A DNA stretch of 64,000 nt from Lunularia cruciata (Eukaryota; Streptophyta; Marchantiopsida; Lunulariales; Lunulariaceae), in assembly GCA_948567375.1 (NCBI GenBank), contig OX419755.1, positions 50,225,001 to 50,289,000 of the forward strand. Reading direction: 5' to 3'. Below are positions 1-13,265 of the stretch, one piece after another. Within the stretch, counting starts at the first letter, position 1, and each line of letters begins with the position of its first letter. The position numbers and the translations under genes are program-made. The notes beneath the pieces are model-generated. The model was not told where the DNA came from. It was given only the letters and a program-made list of their open reading frames with translations, and did not search any database.

Positions 1-3000
1 AGGAAAATATGTCTTAAACCGTTAGAACTGACAATCAAACTCACCTAGTTAAGAAGTTACAGGGCACAATACTCAGATGCTACATCTTGGAACTTATCCA
101 TTCTTTTCTTTCTCTTGGTCCAGTCGATAGAAGTTGGGAAAATCTGTAGAACTTGGAGCTGTGAGCGTGTCCCTACGTAATTTATCTTCCTATAATTGGA
201 ATCGAGTACCTTGGTCCATTCTAGAATTCCAATCCCGCCCAAATTTTTTTTCTGGAGTTCTGATCTTGTGTCTTGTTTTATATGGAATCTTCCACATGTG
301 GGTATTGATGTTTCTACTTTTCATGACGTTCATACGATTGGCTTTAAAGTTACTAGAAGTCTTAGATGGTGGGTTACGTTGTTAGAGGTGGATCCTCTTG
401 GCTTGATATCTTCCTATCTGTCTTTTGAATTTATCTGGCAGTGTATTGATGATGGATCTTGAAAATTCATGCCATACTATGTTGTCACTCAACTAGCTTT
501 TCTCACCTCGCCCTCTATTTCGAGGCATTAGCAACTGGTACTTGATTGACTTTATCAGTGTTCACATTCGTTCCTGTATTACATCTCAAATGCGTGTATC
601 AGGACATACTATGATGAAAAGCATGTTCTGAGAAAACTCTCTGGAGCTTACATTGGAAGTCTCAATGAGGCAAAGATATTTCATGATACGGATAGGACAG
701 TGTCAATAACCAGAGCAGTGTAAGTAATAGTCAGAGTACTCTTAAGTCTAAGCCAGGTTGGTACTTTCGACTTCAATTATCCGAAGGCTAGACCTACTTG
801 CGAATTACGCTTCCTTCCATGCCGACTTCCTTGCTCATTCCATGCTCATTGTCACAGTTATCGTATCCTGCTCCTACATCTTCCAGTGCATGATGATCTA
901 TGTCTCTTGGTTATCATGGATGATTGCAGGAGCTACCTTGCTTGACTTTGGGAGTGACCACTTTTAGTTCCGTGAGCAATTTGTCATGTCAGAGCAAGTG
1001 GCCTTAAGAATAGCTGACTTTATTGCCTGCTGCCAACTTGAACGCTTCCGGCATGTTTCATGAACGTTATATTTTCCAAGTAGTTTTCAACCTGAATTAG
1101 ACATTAATGATTGACCCTGTACCAGTAGAATTATTTGCTCCATGTGTTTGCGTAGGCTTCACTGTTGCAGCTTTGTAATTCCTCTTCTTTATCATCTGGA
1201 CGTCCACCTATTGAGGTGTATGCTGAATGAATTACATACTAGTTTGATATGCTAGCAGTCCTCAGGAATTTCTACTACTAGACTGAAGTAAATCAAGGCG
1301 ATCGAATAATTGTAGACCCGCATCTCCAGAAAGGTGTCAAAGCCTTCTCTGGAATTCCTCGAATTTGTGGCTTGTTAACTTTTTCTGATTCTAATGGTGA
1401 GCATCTAGAAAGCTAGTATATGTACATACGAGTTCACTACATTTTCAAATTACAAATAACTCTCGTCACATGTGGGTAGGGTGTTCCTCTATAGAAGTGG
1501 CCTCTCAAATTCTAACATCAGCAATACTTCATGAGGTTGTTGCTACGAAATGCTCCTATGCCGTTTTGTGGTCCTTCCTGTTTTTTCTCGTCGAATGGCC
1601 GTATTATCTGAAGCATTCGACAAATTACCACGTCTTCAGTAGAGCCGTTCTTAATATTGCTGCGCTGCTCTTTTTTGGCTGGTTTGCTCCGCTGAATGCA
1701 TTCCCTGTCGGTCAATCTGGAAACTTGCACTAGTGACGCCGTTTACAGTTTCTTTCCTCTTCGTAAACATGTTCTAAACCTGTTCAAGCTCTCCACCTAG
1801 AAATTTGTTCTGTTGGAGACCATCGACCCCTTCACTTGAATCTGCTGTTCGTTCATAAAGAGATCTGATCTCCGAGTCCGAGTTCTCTGCGTGAGATTCT
1901 CGTAGCCATTTAATGTAAGATTAGTCAGATTTGGGTGATTGTAAAATTAGTGCACACAACACTGACGCAGCTTTTGGAGCTCCTGTGTTCTATCTTTTGT
2001 AATCTTATTTCTGATCAACTGCCATGTTGCCTGGATTGTGTGCAGCAGTATGATCTCCTCCAGATCTTCATGTTGCCTCGGGCTTTCAATTTTAGAGTGA
2101 CACCCACGGCCTTGGTCTAGATGTGAGTTGATCCCAGAAGTCTTGAATATGAGCCCCGGTTTGATTGCTTTGCCCTGCGCGGACATGTGCCTCATCTTAG
2201 ACTGAAACCATCATTTGGGGTGGGGGTGTTACAGCCTGGTCCTTTCTGACTGCGAGATCTAGCGGATTGATTGCGGACATATTAGTTTGCTTTGCTAGCA
2301 GATACCAAAGATTGGGTTGAGGACAACAAAGGTTGGAGGTAGTAGAGCATGCTACTAATCTAGTCAATAAATTTTGTGTGAGATAGGATGGTCTGTTCAG
2401 GGGCAGTGAATCTTGGAAATCCTCAGGCAGTGATGCGAAGGCTGATGCCTTTCTCCCTTGACTCTACCAAGTGAAGGGAGAAGGCACGACAAGACAACTC
2501 GAATGCAAGGGCTTTAATCTGCAACCACATCTTCTCTGGCAGAGTCGTAGAAAGGATGGCACTTCATCTCTTGGGACGCATCCACTTCGGATGGCACCAA
2601 TGAAAATTGGCAACTTGCAAATGTCGATGTAAATTGAGACTGACTTGCCTTCCTACATGTGGGGAGGCTTCAACTTCAGATTTCCGCAGTAATTAATTCC
2701 AAAGGATTTTGGTGAATCTTATGACTTGTTGCGAGATGATATTCCCGCATTGGCGCTATGAAGTAAATCTGACAAACGAGTTTGTTGTGAGGTATCTAGT
2801 GCTGCTTGAGGTTTCAACCAGTTGCGACGAAAAGGTTTTTGGGCTGAACTTGTCTTGTGCGCCGTTCCTCGTCATAAGTACATGCACTCTCCTCCGGTTC
2901 TGCAGCTGATATCAAATCCATCTCAATATCTTTGAATGAAGCAATGTCAGTCATACTTTTGATTTTCATGCCTGGATTAAATTGGTACTGTAGCCGTGAA

Positions 3001-5456
3001 CAATGAAATGAGTCTGTTATAAAGTGGACGGAATGAAAACCAACGCTGCGCAACGCAACGAGCGGCCCTTTTCACGTAAGGACCGCTTTTAGCTCATTGC
3101 CGCTGGCAGGGCTAGTGGGCGTGTGCATTACGAACTATGGCAAATAGGACGATGGATCGCCTCTAAGCCTTGAAGCTGGTACATTATAGCAGTAAACTCA
3201 CCGGCTTCCTTTGAGGCTTTCCCAAAATCATCTAGAAGTAATTTATCTGACACTGCCGTAATACCGGGGTGGTGATCGTTCCAGCGACAATCCTTAGCGG
3301 AGAGGGTGAAGGGGATATGGAGCACTGACGCAGTACGTTTCCTCGTTGCAGCCCAAGCAACTGAAAAAGTCAAGCCGTTCAAAGCGTGTACGAAAAAACG
3401 AAAGCCTCTGTCTGGTGTTCTTAGGATGCTCTTGTTTCCAAGGCGAAGTCAGCAGCACCACCGTAATTCATTTTCCATTCATTCCATGTTACTTGATCTC
3501 TAGTGCTGGTGGAAGGGTGGACTGCCAGATTCTCTACAACCCTGACTTAATATCTCTATTCGGACGGCCTTCCTCTACTTGACATGCCGTAATTAAACGT
3601 ATGGAGTGGGGGGTTTCAATAATAAGTTTACGGGTATCCGCAAGGGTCCGTAAGATTATTTACAGGTATCGGAATAAAAACTTATGGGTCCCATAGTGAA
3701 GAAATAATAAACCTTTACGGGTACTTGAAAACATTAAATTTTTTTTTGGTGACCTGTAAATTTTTGTTGGTTAAGGGTACTTTAATGCGTTGCAGTGTGC
3801 AATGAATTGTTCTGTGTCAACTTCATCTACAGTGATTTTGGTGATTTTGAGATTGACATATAGGTTTTATTGGTGTGAAATAGCAATTTGAATCGATCAA
3901 TTTATTCATTTGCAGTGTGGGGGGTGGGTGGTCGCGTGTGCGGAGAGTCACAATCAGTCTAGCTATAAACAAGTTGGAGGTTCACGGTTTAGGCATTGTG
4001 CTGGTTAAGAATCTAGAGTTTTTGAATTTTGCGGATTCGGGAGAGGAGAGGATGTTTGGAGAGAGAGAGGTAGAGAGGGTAAAAGGAATTTAGAAGATGA
4101 GAATGTTGGGGAGAGTTTACGAGAACATAAATAGAAGGAGAAGGCGGGAGAGGGCAAATTTTGAAATGCGGCAGAGAGAAGGGAGGATAGTTTACTTTGA
4201 GTTATTATCAAGAGAGGAGAATGATTAACTCAGGAAAGAAACTCAAGGGTACTTGGCAGATTTCAAAATTGGGGAGAGTATAGTCCAATTTGAGGAGGTC
4301 GAGAGAGGAGAAAAGGTAGACAAGGTTCAAGCTCGAGGATCAGATTTTGATGGATTTCAAGATTTTGAGTGGAAAGGAGGGTCAGGATAGGAGTTCTCAA
4401 AGAGAAGAGAAGAGGAACTACAAGGCATATATGAAAGTTTGCTTTGAGGGATTTGTAAGAGTATAATATGGGATGAGGTTCGATAATAGGCGACTGTTTC
4501 AGCTGTCAATATTCTCAAAGGTTGAAGGTTTGCAATATGGCTGAACCTTTCCCTTATCCGCGAGTCATAGACGAGGAGAACATGGAGAGTTTTCACGAAG
4601 GCGAATGGTTAATCGCTCATCACACGTTGAGTGACAGCATGACACTTACTCGGTGGTGTTGGTCGACAAGAATCAAATTTGAGGAGCTGTTCGGGACATT
4701 TGCAAAGTTGACCTCGATGCGATGGGGTTAAAGATATGCATTGGCATGGAATATCCACGGCCGGACGTGAGTATTTTTACCTTTCCTTACTTCTGAGTCA
4801 TGTTCTGTCCCTGTTTCAATTGAACAATGGGTTTCTATCAAAATATGTTTCACTTTATAGCTGCTTTGCTTTGGTTTAGATTACTCCTTGGCAACGCTCT
4901 GGCTTAGATCCTCACTGTGTAGGACCCTTCAATCTCCACGTTCAAAGGCCCACACGTTCCCAGAGCACCTGGAGACCAAGCATCTTCCATTGCTGGCTTT
5001 GCAGAGATGTTTCTCCTTTCTGAAAAGCAAAGGGAGCCGACTACCTAAAGGCAAAAATTACTTATTGACTGCTCGGAGTCATTTCACATACTATTGTGCA
5101 AGGGCAACAAGGGCTTTGTATAAGTCATTTTTCCCAATCCGCTCACGAGACGGTTGAGATTATTGAGGGCCGTGCGTTTAGATGTCTGTAGTACAAAAGA
5201 TTGTGGCTCTAGTGAACTTTTCAGTCGTCTTGGCATCAATCGCTCAAAATCAAACTTGTGGTCTGTAGCATCCAAAAACTTGTGCATTTAGGTGTTACTA
5301 GTCAAATCAAGCAACCAATCTTTCAGGGCATGAAAACCTCAAGGCCTTTTGTACTGTGTCACAATTGCTTTTCTCGGTGCATTGGCTAGATGTGATTGAT
5401 AATCGATTGTCCAAAGTTTAGACCCTATGTTAGAGATGAGTTGATATCCTGTTGTT
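1..5456. other. No supportable gene
   Basis: I see no recognisable coding gene, RNA gene or intact mobile element here. The open frames are short and none resembles a family I know. Positions 4020-4330 are strongly purine-rich (GA tracts) on the plus strand. A possible exon ending at a GTGAGT donor at 4767 is discussed among the rejected items. The last part, near 5457-5600, resembles 9430-9580, so it belongs to the tandem duplication that follows. Confidence 0.5.
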
Positions 5457-5599
5457 TCCTCTTTGTCCTCCTCTCCGTCTAATGCATTTCCCTTGGACCT
5501 TGCCTTTCTACACGCAGGCTTCAAAAGTCTGGCAGGTTTAGTTTACCTTCGAACGCATTTTGGTATAGATTCTTTGAGTCTTGTTCTTGTTTCAATTGA

Positions 5600-8500
5600 A
5601 TGAAAAGTGAAGGCGACTGCATACAAAAAACGAAGGATGGGAAGACCCCATCAAGCCATACAAGGGAGAGACAAAAAAGGTAAAATGGGGCTAAGCCCCA
5701 ATAGAGTCTATATGAGAAATTTGCCCTACCGCACCTAAGATATTGGAGCTATGCAAGTCGTACAGTGTACACATAATTGGAGCATCCAAAGAAACATCAC
5801 CTAATGTAATTGCTCTCCTATGGATTGCACCAGCCACTGCCCCCTTAAGAGCAATGGACACACGCTGTCTAAAATATGCTACAAAGTATGAGAGTGAGAG
5901 TGGTATCCTTGGCGCCTAACATGATAAGCTCTCGTGCACTCCCTAACAAATGTGTCAAACGTCGTGTCCATTGCTCCATATAACTTCAAGGCTAGAGGAA
6001 CAAAGAGGTAACCTCGTTGCATGCCCGTATACTTGGAGACCTTACGACTTGCTGTTGCACTTGCCGCCCATTCAAGGGGATGGGTAATCACTCCCTCCAA
6101 AATTGTATCTCCTATAGGATCCATAACCACGACATCCGCTACTATCACCTGATCATCTTAGACCAAGTATAAGTCTGCACTGACACATGTTGTTTACAAA
6201 GCATACGAACGCTCCTCCCAAGCCAAGTATCCACTCTCTCGTGCCATAGCAAACACTATGTCCCTGATGGCATCATGGGTAGCTATCCTCTGTCCTCCAA
6301 AAGGACACCGTGTTATGTGGACTGCTGCTGCATCTAGTGTAAAACCATACTCACAAGTGAGTAATGAAAATGCAGATGGATGGACCAAACATAGGCAAAA
6401 CCTCATTGTTATAGAGAAAGTTGCTAGTGAGAGTTGGAATGCACTAATGCATGGTCGAGCTAGGATCCAAGAGCATGCACCCTTGCCAAAGCAAGAGCAA
6501 AGACATGCTCTAGTAGCTTGAGGAATGGACGAGTCGACTAAGAGAGAATGTAGCGTATGCTCACATTGTCGTTCCATCAAGGAAGACTGTAAACCTCTAG
6601 TCCAATCTGATGATAGTGAAGCAAAAGGTGGAAAATCCTCTTGTGTACATGGAATAAGACTATCTCTCATTTGTCGCAGTAACATTTGGAGAGAAAATGG
6701 ATCCTCCTTCTACCTCTGTCACATAAGTCTCCAAAACCGGCATATCAACAACCACAAAACAAGAGGAAAATATGGATGCCAAGAGAGCCCAACTACCCAA
6801 AACCGCTGTAGGTGCCATCTCCTCCATAGATAGAAAGCCAACCCTACCATATGAGATTGATAGAGCCGTTTGTCTACGCCAAATCCCCTATCACACACTC
6901 AAATGTCCTTGGTCCAATAATATCACCAAAGACTCCCATAATCCTTCTATCAAAAGCTCTTAGACGTGATAGGAAGGACGGTGAAGGGAGAACTGTATGG
7001 ATGAGGTAGGATGGTTGACAAGCAATATTGGAAGAGAGTATACCAAATGCCACCCACGGATCTCCTAGCAATGGAAGGTCATCCACATGGAGAACATCTT
7101 CTGCAAGGGCAACATCTAAGAAGCGTGTGACAAAATCCTCTAATCCTACTAGCACTCCAAGAACACAAAGTCCATTTGTGGATGTGATACACCCCTCTAG
7201 AAGTTCAAGATGGGAAGGGATACCTAAAGGGACCATGCCTTGCACTTTGACACCTTGACTTTCAAGCCTACTAGATGTAGCTTGGTAGTCAAGTAGTCAA
7301 AGACCTGCCTAATTTGACCTATAAGGCCTATGATGTGTGCATCATCTGCCAAGGAGTGAAATACACAACCTGGCATGGCCAAAGTAGTAGATAGGAGAGC
7401 TCTAAAGTGAGCCATGGCAAATAATGATCCTCCTTAAACAATCTCCCTAACATGTACTAATAGTTGACTCTAAGACGGTGACTCCGTCTTGTGAACTACC
7501 ATAGTAAAGGGAAGCAAGAGAGCCATATAAAGACCACACAAAAGGTATGAGACTCACCAAGGATCCACCAACCTCCTTAAGCTCTCTGAAGATGGATGCC
7601 CGTGAGACACTATTAAAAGCATTCTCAACATCCACTATAGGACGACCCACTCCGGATGGATATCTAGGAGTGCACTAATGCCTAAGGATTTAGGGTTTAG
7701 GGTTTAGGGCCCTAATGCCCTAATACCTAGGGATATAGCCTCACATCCTCTAGGTATAGCTACTCCAAATTGATGTGGACTGAGGTGTTGTTGAAAGTGA
7801 GAATGATGCTAAAGGATAATGGTACGATTGACCAAATGCAAAAAGATCTCTCCAATAGCAATCGGTCTAATGCCCCAGTGTCCTTCTCCATCATGAGAAG
7901 TTGACTAGCACCTAACACTCGACTAACAGACATAAGAATGTCTCCTCTTGCTACTGTTGCAACCACTTGAAACAACTCGGTAAAACCACTAGAAGGATCA
8001 TCTGCATGGAAGCAATCTCTAAGGTGCTCATAAACCCATCCCTAACAAGCCTCATGAGGAAAGGCAAGGGGCAATGCACATGCTTGTGCAAATAGTGACC
8101 TATCAAGACATAAAGGCTGCTCAAACTGATAATCTAAGACCTTTGGTGATAGTCTCTCTATTGCTATAGGATGTAGTGAGCGTAGGGAAGAGATAGTCTC
8201 ATCAATAGGACTCGCCATAGACAAAAGTGTAGTGCTCATGCTGCTCTAATAAACTCTCCCGCTTGACCCAATGTCCTACACCGTTGTAATCGAGTGGACT
8301 CTGTGGTATCTTGTGGCAATGCATGTCTCCTAAATCGTGTAACAGACTCTTCCTGAAGGGCCGCCTAATCTCCCACTTGGAATCGATGAAATGTAGCAGC
8401 CACCTCTCTATGCCCCGCACGTCCACCTTTAGCATTATGAAGATACCATTGAGGGAGTAAGAGGAATATGAACCATGCTAACTCGTCCAAGGGATCACGT

Positions 8501-9365
8501 GCCAAAAAGTCAAGTGATAGGCAAAAAGCCTCTCTAGCCTCATCATGGAGTGTGCAAGGTAGCCTATGGAATAGACGTGGACATGGAAAATTAGTCTTAA
8601 ATAACCCCAAAATGCAACCTGCTTGAGAAGCTAACCACTCTCACGACTCGATCGACATCCCTTAAACAATCAACAAAAGGATAGAAGAAGCATTTGTAAT
8701 CCCGAGTATCGCTGATGTCGATGTGGTCACTCAACGCACGTGGGCATCCCAAGTGGTCCAATCATAGTCCTTGTGCATCCATCCCACATGAGTCTTTACT
8801 CCTTGTGAGGTAAAGAGTCGGTGACATCGAGCATGGTGTATCCCGTGCCTCTCTAGGCAACCCCACATGGGAAGGTGTAGCCATGGCTAGCACAAGAATA
8901 ATGATAATAATACATGATTCTCCTCTCTATATCTACCCATATCTGCAAAACCAGAACCCCTCACATCCAAACTCACATAAGAAAACAATCTCTCCAAACC
9001 CTAAAAATTATAAACTCTCATAACTTTCAATTTCCATCTCCAGAATTTTCAAACTAAATTCCCATGGAACTTAATCATGAAAACCAAGAGATTAGAAACA
9101 AAAATTCCAGACCCATCACTCTCAATGTATAATGATCATTCTAAACCCTAAAAAAACTAAAAATTTTCATGACTTTATACTCAATTCTACATAGTCTTCA
9201 ATCTAGGTACCAATTGAAATTGAAAAATGACAAGAATCGATTATTCACTTGAGTGCTATGTGCTAAAGAGCACTCAAAAATTATTGATATGTCTTCTCAC
9301 GTCTCTCCTTCTCCTCTCTTCTCCCGTCTCCACACTCTCTCGCAGCCTCCACATCCCAAACAAGG
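5600..9365 (-). mobile_element. Non-LTR retrotransposon (zinc finger / RT / REL-type tail), copy 1, decayed
   Basis: The minus-strand protein would start at an ATG at 8884. It opens with a short arginine/proline leader and a C2H2-type finger (C-x2-C...H-x3/4-H, then DYDWTTWD). The reverse transcriptase core is visible as VDVENAFN near 7640 and as the catalytic ADD box in HSLADDAHIIG near 7340, followed by KVSKCKAWSL. The C-terminal part (about 6330-5880) has a C-x-C...H-x3-C knuckle, a V-D...VADVVVMD patch and THPLEWAASA. Frameshifts and stops split the frame into many pieces, so this copy is dead. The order finger, RT, CCHC, endonuclease-like tail is that of R2-superclade (restriction-like endonuclease) LINEs. 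The family name is an inference. A 3' tail with an oligo-A or satellite signature is not obvious. Confidence 0.65.
7689..7709 (+). repeat. Interstitial telomere-type repeat (TTTAGGG x3)
   Basis: Three perfect TTTAGGG heptamers lie head to tail inside copy 1 of the non-LTR element. The matching part of copy 2 (about 11640-11670) reads straight through without them, so roughly 45 bp including the telomere repeats and CCTAATGCCCTAATACC-like filler are specific to copy 1. Confidence 0.85.
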
Positions 9366-9582
9366 TCAAAATTGAATTGATGAATGATGGGATTAAATTG
9401 AATTGAATGTTGGGATTCACTTTATACTTTGCTTTGTCCTCCTCTACATCCATCGCAGACTACAAGGTGATGCGTTTCTCCTGGGCGTTGCCTTTCTACA
9501 CGGAAGTGCTAGGTTTAGTTTACCTTCTGACGCTTGACATTTACATTTGGGATATACCAACAATCAAGTTTCTTTGATGGAA

Positions 9583-12500
9583 AAAGGCGACCGCATAGGA
9601 AAAACAAAGGATGAGAAGACCCCATCAAGCCGTACAAGGGAGAGACAAAAAAGGTAACATGGGGCTAAGCCTCAATAGAATCTATATGAGAAATCTGCCC
9701 TACCGCACCTAAGATAACCGAGCTATGCAAGTCGTACGGTCTACACACAACTGCAACATCCGAAGAAACATCACCTAATGTGATTGCTCTCCTCCATCAA
9801 GCCATTGCCCTCTGTAGAGCAATGGACACACGCTGTCTAAAATATGCTACAAAGTATGAGAGTGAGAGTGGTACCCCTTGACGCCTAACATGATAAGCTC
9901 TCGCGCACTCCCTAACAAATGTGTCAAATGCAATGTCCATCGATTCATATAACTCCAAGGCTAGAGGAACAAAGAGGTGACCTTGCTGCATGCCCCTATA
10001 CTTGGAGACCTTGCGACTTGCTGCTGCACTCGCCGCCCATCCAGGAGGATGGGTAATCACTCCCTCCAAAATTGTATCTCGCATAAGGTCCGTTATCACG
10101 ACATCCGCTACTGTCACCTGATCATCTCGGACCAAGTATAAGTCTACCATGACGCATGTCGTCTGCAAAGCATATGAACGCTCCCTCCAAGCCAAGTTTC
10201 CACTCTCTCGTGCCATAGCAAACACTATGTCTCTAATGGCATCATGGGTATCTATCCTCTGTCCTCCAAAAGGACACCGTGTCATGTGGACTGTTGCTGC
10301 ATATAATGTAGAACCACACTCACAAGTGAGTAATGAAGATGCAGATGGGTGGACCAAACCTAGGCAAAACCTCATTGCTGTAGAAAAAGTAGCTAGTGCG
10401 AGTCGGAAAGCTCTAATGCATGGTCGAGCTAGGATCCAAGAGCCTGCACCCTTGCCGGAGCAAGAGCAAAGACGTGCTCTAGTAGCTTGAGGAATGGACG
10501 AGTCGATTAAGAGAGAATGTAACGTATGCTCACATTGTCACTCCATCAAGGAAGACTATAAACCTCTAGTCCAATCGGACAATAGTGAAGCAAAAGGTTG
10601 AAAATCCTCTTGTGCTCATGGGGATAGACTATCTCTCATCTGCCGCAATAACACATGGAGAGAAAAGGATCCTCTCTCCACCTCTGTCACATAAATCTCC
10701 AAAACCGGCCTATCAGCAACCACAAAACAAGAGGAAAGTAGGGGTGCCAAGAGAGTCCAACTACCCAAAAATGCTATAGGTGCCATCCCTCCATAGAGAG
10801 CAAGCCAACCCCACCACATGAGATTGGTAGAGCCGTGTGTCTACGTGCCAAATCTCCTATCACACACTCAAAAGTCCCTGGTCCAATAATATTACCAAAA
10901 ACTCCCATAATCCTCCTATCAAATGCTCTCAAACATGATAGGAAGGACGGTGAGGAGGAACTGTAAGAATGAGGTAGGATGGTCGACGAGCAATATTGGA
11001 AGAGAGTATACCAAATGCCGCCTGTGGATCTCCTAGTAATGGAAGGTCATCCACATGGAGAACATCCTTTGCAAGGGTAGTGTCTAAGAAGTGTGTGACA
11101 AAATCCTCCGATCCTACTAGCACTCCAAGAACACGAAGTCCATCTGTGGATGTGATACAACCCTCTGGAAGCTCAAGGTGGGGAGGAATACCTAAAGAGG
11201 ACCATGCCCTACACTTTGACACCTTGACTCTCAAGCCTACTAGATGTAGCTCGGTAGTCAAGTAGTCAAAGGCCTGTCTAATCTAATCTACATGGCCTAC
11301 AATGTGTGTATCATCTGCCAAGGAGGGAAATACACAACCTGGCATGGCCAAAGTAGTAGATAGGAGAGCTCTAAAGTGAGCCATGGCAAATAAGGGCCCC
11401 CCACACAATCTCCATGACATGTACTAATAGCTGAATCCAAGACGGTGACTCCCTCCTGTGAACCACCATGCTAGTTGTAAAGGGAAGCCGGAGAGCCATA
11501 AAAAGACCGCACAAAAGGAATGAGACTCGCCACGGATCCACCAGCCTCCCTAAGCTCTCTAAAGATGGATGCACCTAAGACGCTATTAAAAGCATTCTCA
11601 ACATCCACCTGTAGGATGACCCACTCCGGATGGATATCTAGGAGTGCTCTAATGCCTAGAGATATAGCCTCACATCCTCCCGGTGTAGCTACTCCAAACT
11701 GATGTGGACTAAGGTGCTATCGAAAGTGAAAATGATGCTGAAGGACAATGGTACGACTGACCAAATGCAAAAAGATCTCTCCAATAGCAATCGTTCTAAT
11801 GCCTCACGTGTCCTTCTCCATCGCAAGAAGTCGATTAGAACCTAACGCTCGACTAACAAACATAGGAATGTCTCTTCTCGCTACTACTGCAACCACCTGA
11901 AACAACTCGATAAAACCCCTAGAAGGATCATCTGCCTGGAAGCAATCTCTAAGGTGCTCATAAACCATCCCTGAAAAGCCTCTTGAGGAAAGGCGAGGGG
12001 TAGTGCACAATGCTTGTGCAAATAGTGACCTATCAAGACATAAAGGCTACTTAGGCTGATAATCTAAGACCTCTAGTGGTAGTCCCTCTACTGTTATAGG
12101 ATGTAGTGAGCGTAGGGAAGAGATGGTCTCATCAGTAGGACTCGCTATAGACAAAGGGTGTAGCACTCGTGTTGCTCTACTAAACTCTCCCGCTTGACCC
12201 AATGTCCTACATAGTCGTAATCGAGTGGAATATGTGGTATCCTATGGCGATGCTTGTTTCCTAAATTGTGTAGCCCTAACAGACTCTTCCTGAAGGGCTG
12301 CCCAATCCCCCGCTCAGAATCAACGAAATCTAGCAGCCACCTCTCTATGCCCCGCACGTCCCCCTCTAGCATAACGAAGACACCATCGAGGGAGTAAGAG
12401 GAATAGGAACCATGCTAACTCGTCCAAGAGATCATGTGCCAAACGGTCTATTGGTAGGCAAAAAGCATGTCTAGCTTCATCATGGAGTGTGCGGTGTAGC

Positions 12501-13262
12501 CTATGGAATAGACGTGGACATGGAAAACTAGTCTCAAATAACCCCAAAATGAAACCCACCTGAGAAGCTAACTACTCCCACGACTCGATTGGTATCCTTG
12601 GAATGATCAACGAAGGTATAGAAGAAGCGTGCGTAATCTCAAGTGTCGCTGCTGTCGATGTGGTCGCTCATCTCATGTGGACATCCCAAGTGGTCCAATC
12701 ATAGTCCTTGTGCATACTTCACACATGGATCTTTACCCCTTGCGAGGTAAAACGTCGGTGACACGCCGAGCATGGTGTATCCCGATCCGCTCTAGGGGAC
12801 CCCACATGGAAAGGTGTAGCCATGGCTAACATAAGAATAATGATAGTAACACATGCCCCTCTCCATATCTACAAAACTACAACCCTTCACATCACAACTC
12901 ACATAAGAAAACAATCTCCAAACCCTAAAATCTATAAAATCTCATAACTTTAAATTTTCATTTTCAAATTTTCAAACTATATTTCCATGGAACTTAATCA
13001 TGAAAACCAAGAGATTGAAAATGAAAATCCACAACCTCACTCTCAATGTATAATGATCATTCTAAACCTTAAAAAATTTAAAATTCTTCATAACTTTATG
13101 TTCCATTCTCCATAGTCTACCAATGGAACAGAAATTAAAAAATAAAGAAAATAGACTATTCACTCGAATGCTATATGCTAGAGAGCCTAAGAAAATTACA
13201 AATTTGATCTCACGATCTCTCTCTCCTCTACCGTCTCCACACTCTCCCGCAGCTCCCCGGCA
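9583..13262 (-). mobile_element. Non-LTR retrotransposon, copy 2, decayed
   Basis: This is the better-preserved tandem sister of copy 1. The ATG is at 12823 and is followed by the finger CSACHRRFTSQGVKIHV. The RT block lies around 11600-10930 and ends with KVSKCRAWSSLGIPPH. The longest clean frame, 10375-9797 (192 codons), carries the C-terminal domain: CECGSTLYAATVHMTRCPFG (the CCHC-like knuckle), then a V-D-x14-A-D-V-V-I-T-D patch resembling the PD...D catalytic stretch of restriction-like endonucleases, then a conserved VITHPPGWAASAAASRKVSKY segment (VITHPPGW followed by the AASRKVSKY part). The 5' end is A/T-rich with repeated AACCCTAAA-like motifs. Internal stops and frameshifts make it non-autonomous. 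Copies 1 and 2 can correct each other's frames for family assignment. Confidence 0.7.
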
Positions 13263-13265
13263 CGT

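Larger units (their letters stand above)
5457..13265. repeat. Large tandem duplication (two units of about 3.9-4.0 kb)
   Basis: Unit 1 runs from about 5457 to 9430 and unit 2 from about 9430 to 13265. Each holds a minus-strand non-LTR retrotransposon copy plus a short stretch of flanking DNA. The flank shared by both units includes a CTTTGTCCTCCTCT block (5460 and 9433), a TTGCCTTTCTACAC block and a GGTTTAGTTTACCTTC block. Because flank and element recur in the same order and orientation, a segmental tandem duplication is simpler than two independent insertions. Insertion of both copies at the same preferred target is the alternative. The copies look roughly 85-90% identical by eye, so the duplication is not recent. 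Confidence 0.65.

Noticed and set aside
3128-3382. Open frame of 84 codons on the minus strand
   Set aside because: No domain, repeats or partner exons were recognised. Its length is within chance expectation.
4600-4766. Possible exon ending in KICIGMEYPRPD before a GTGAGT donor
   Set aside because: It has no recognisable family, no matching next exon and no codon-level support. One good donor is not enough.
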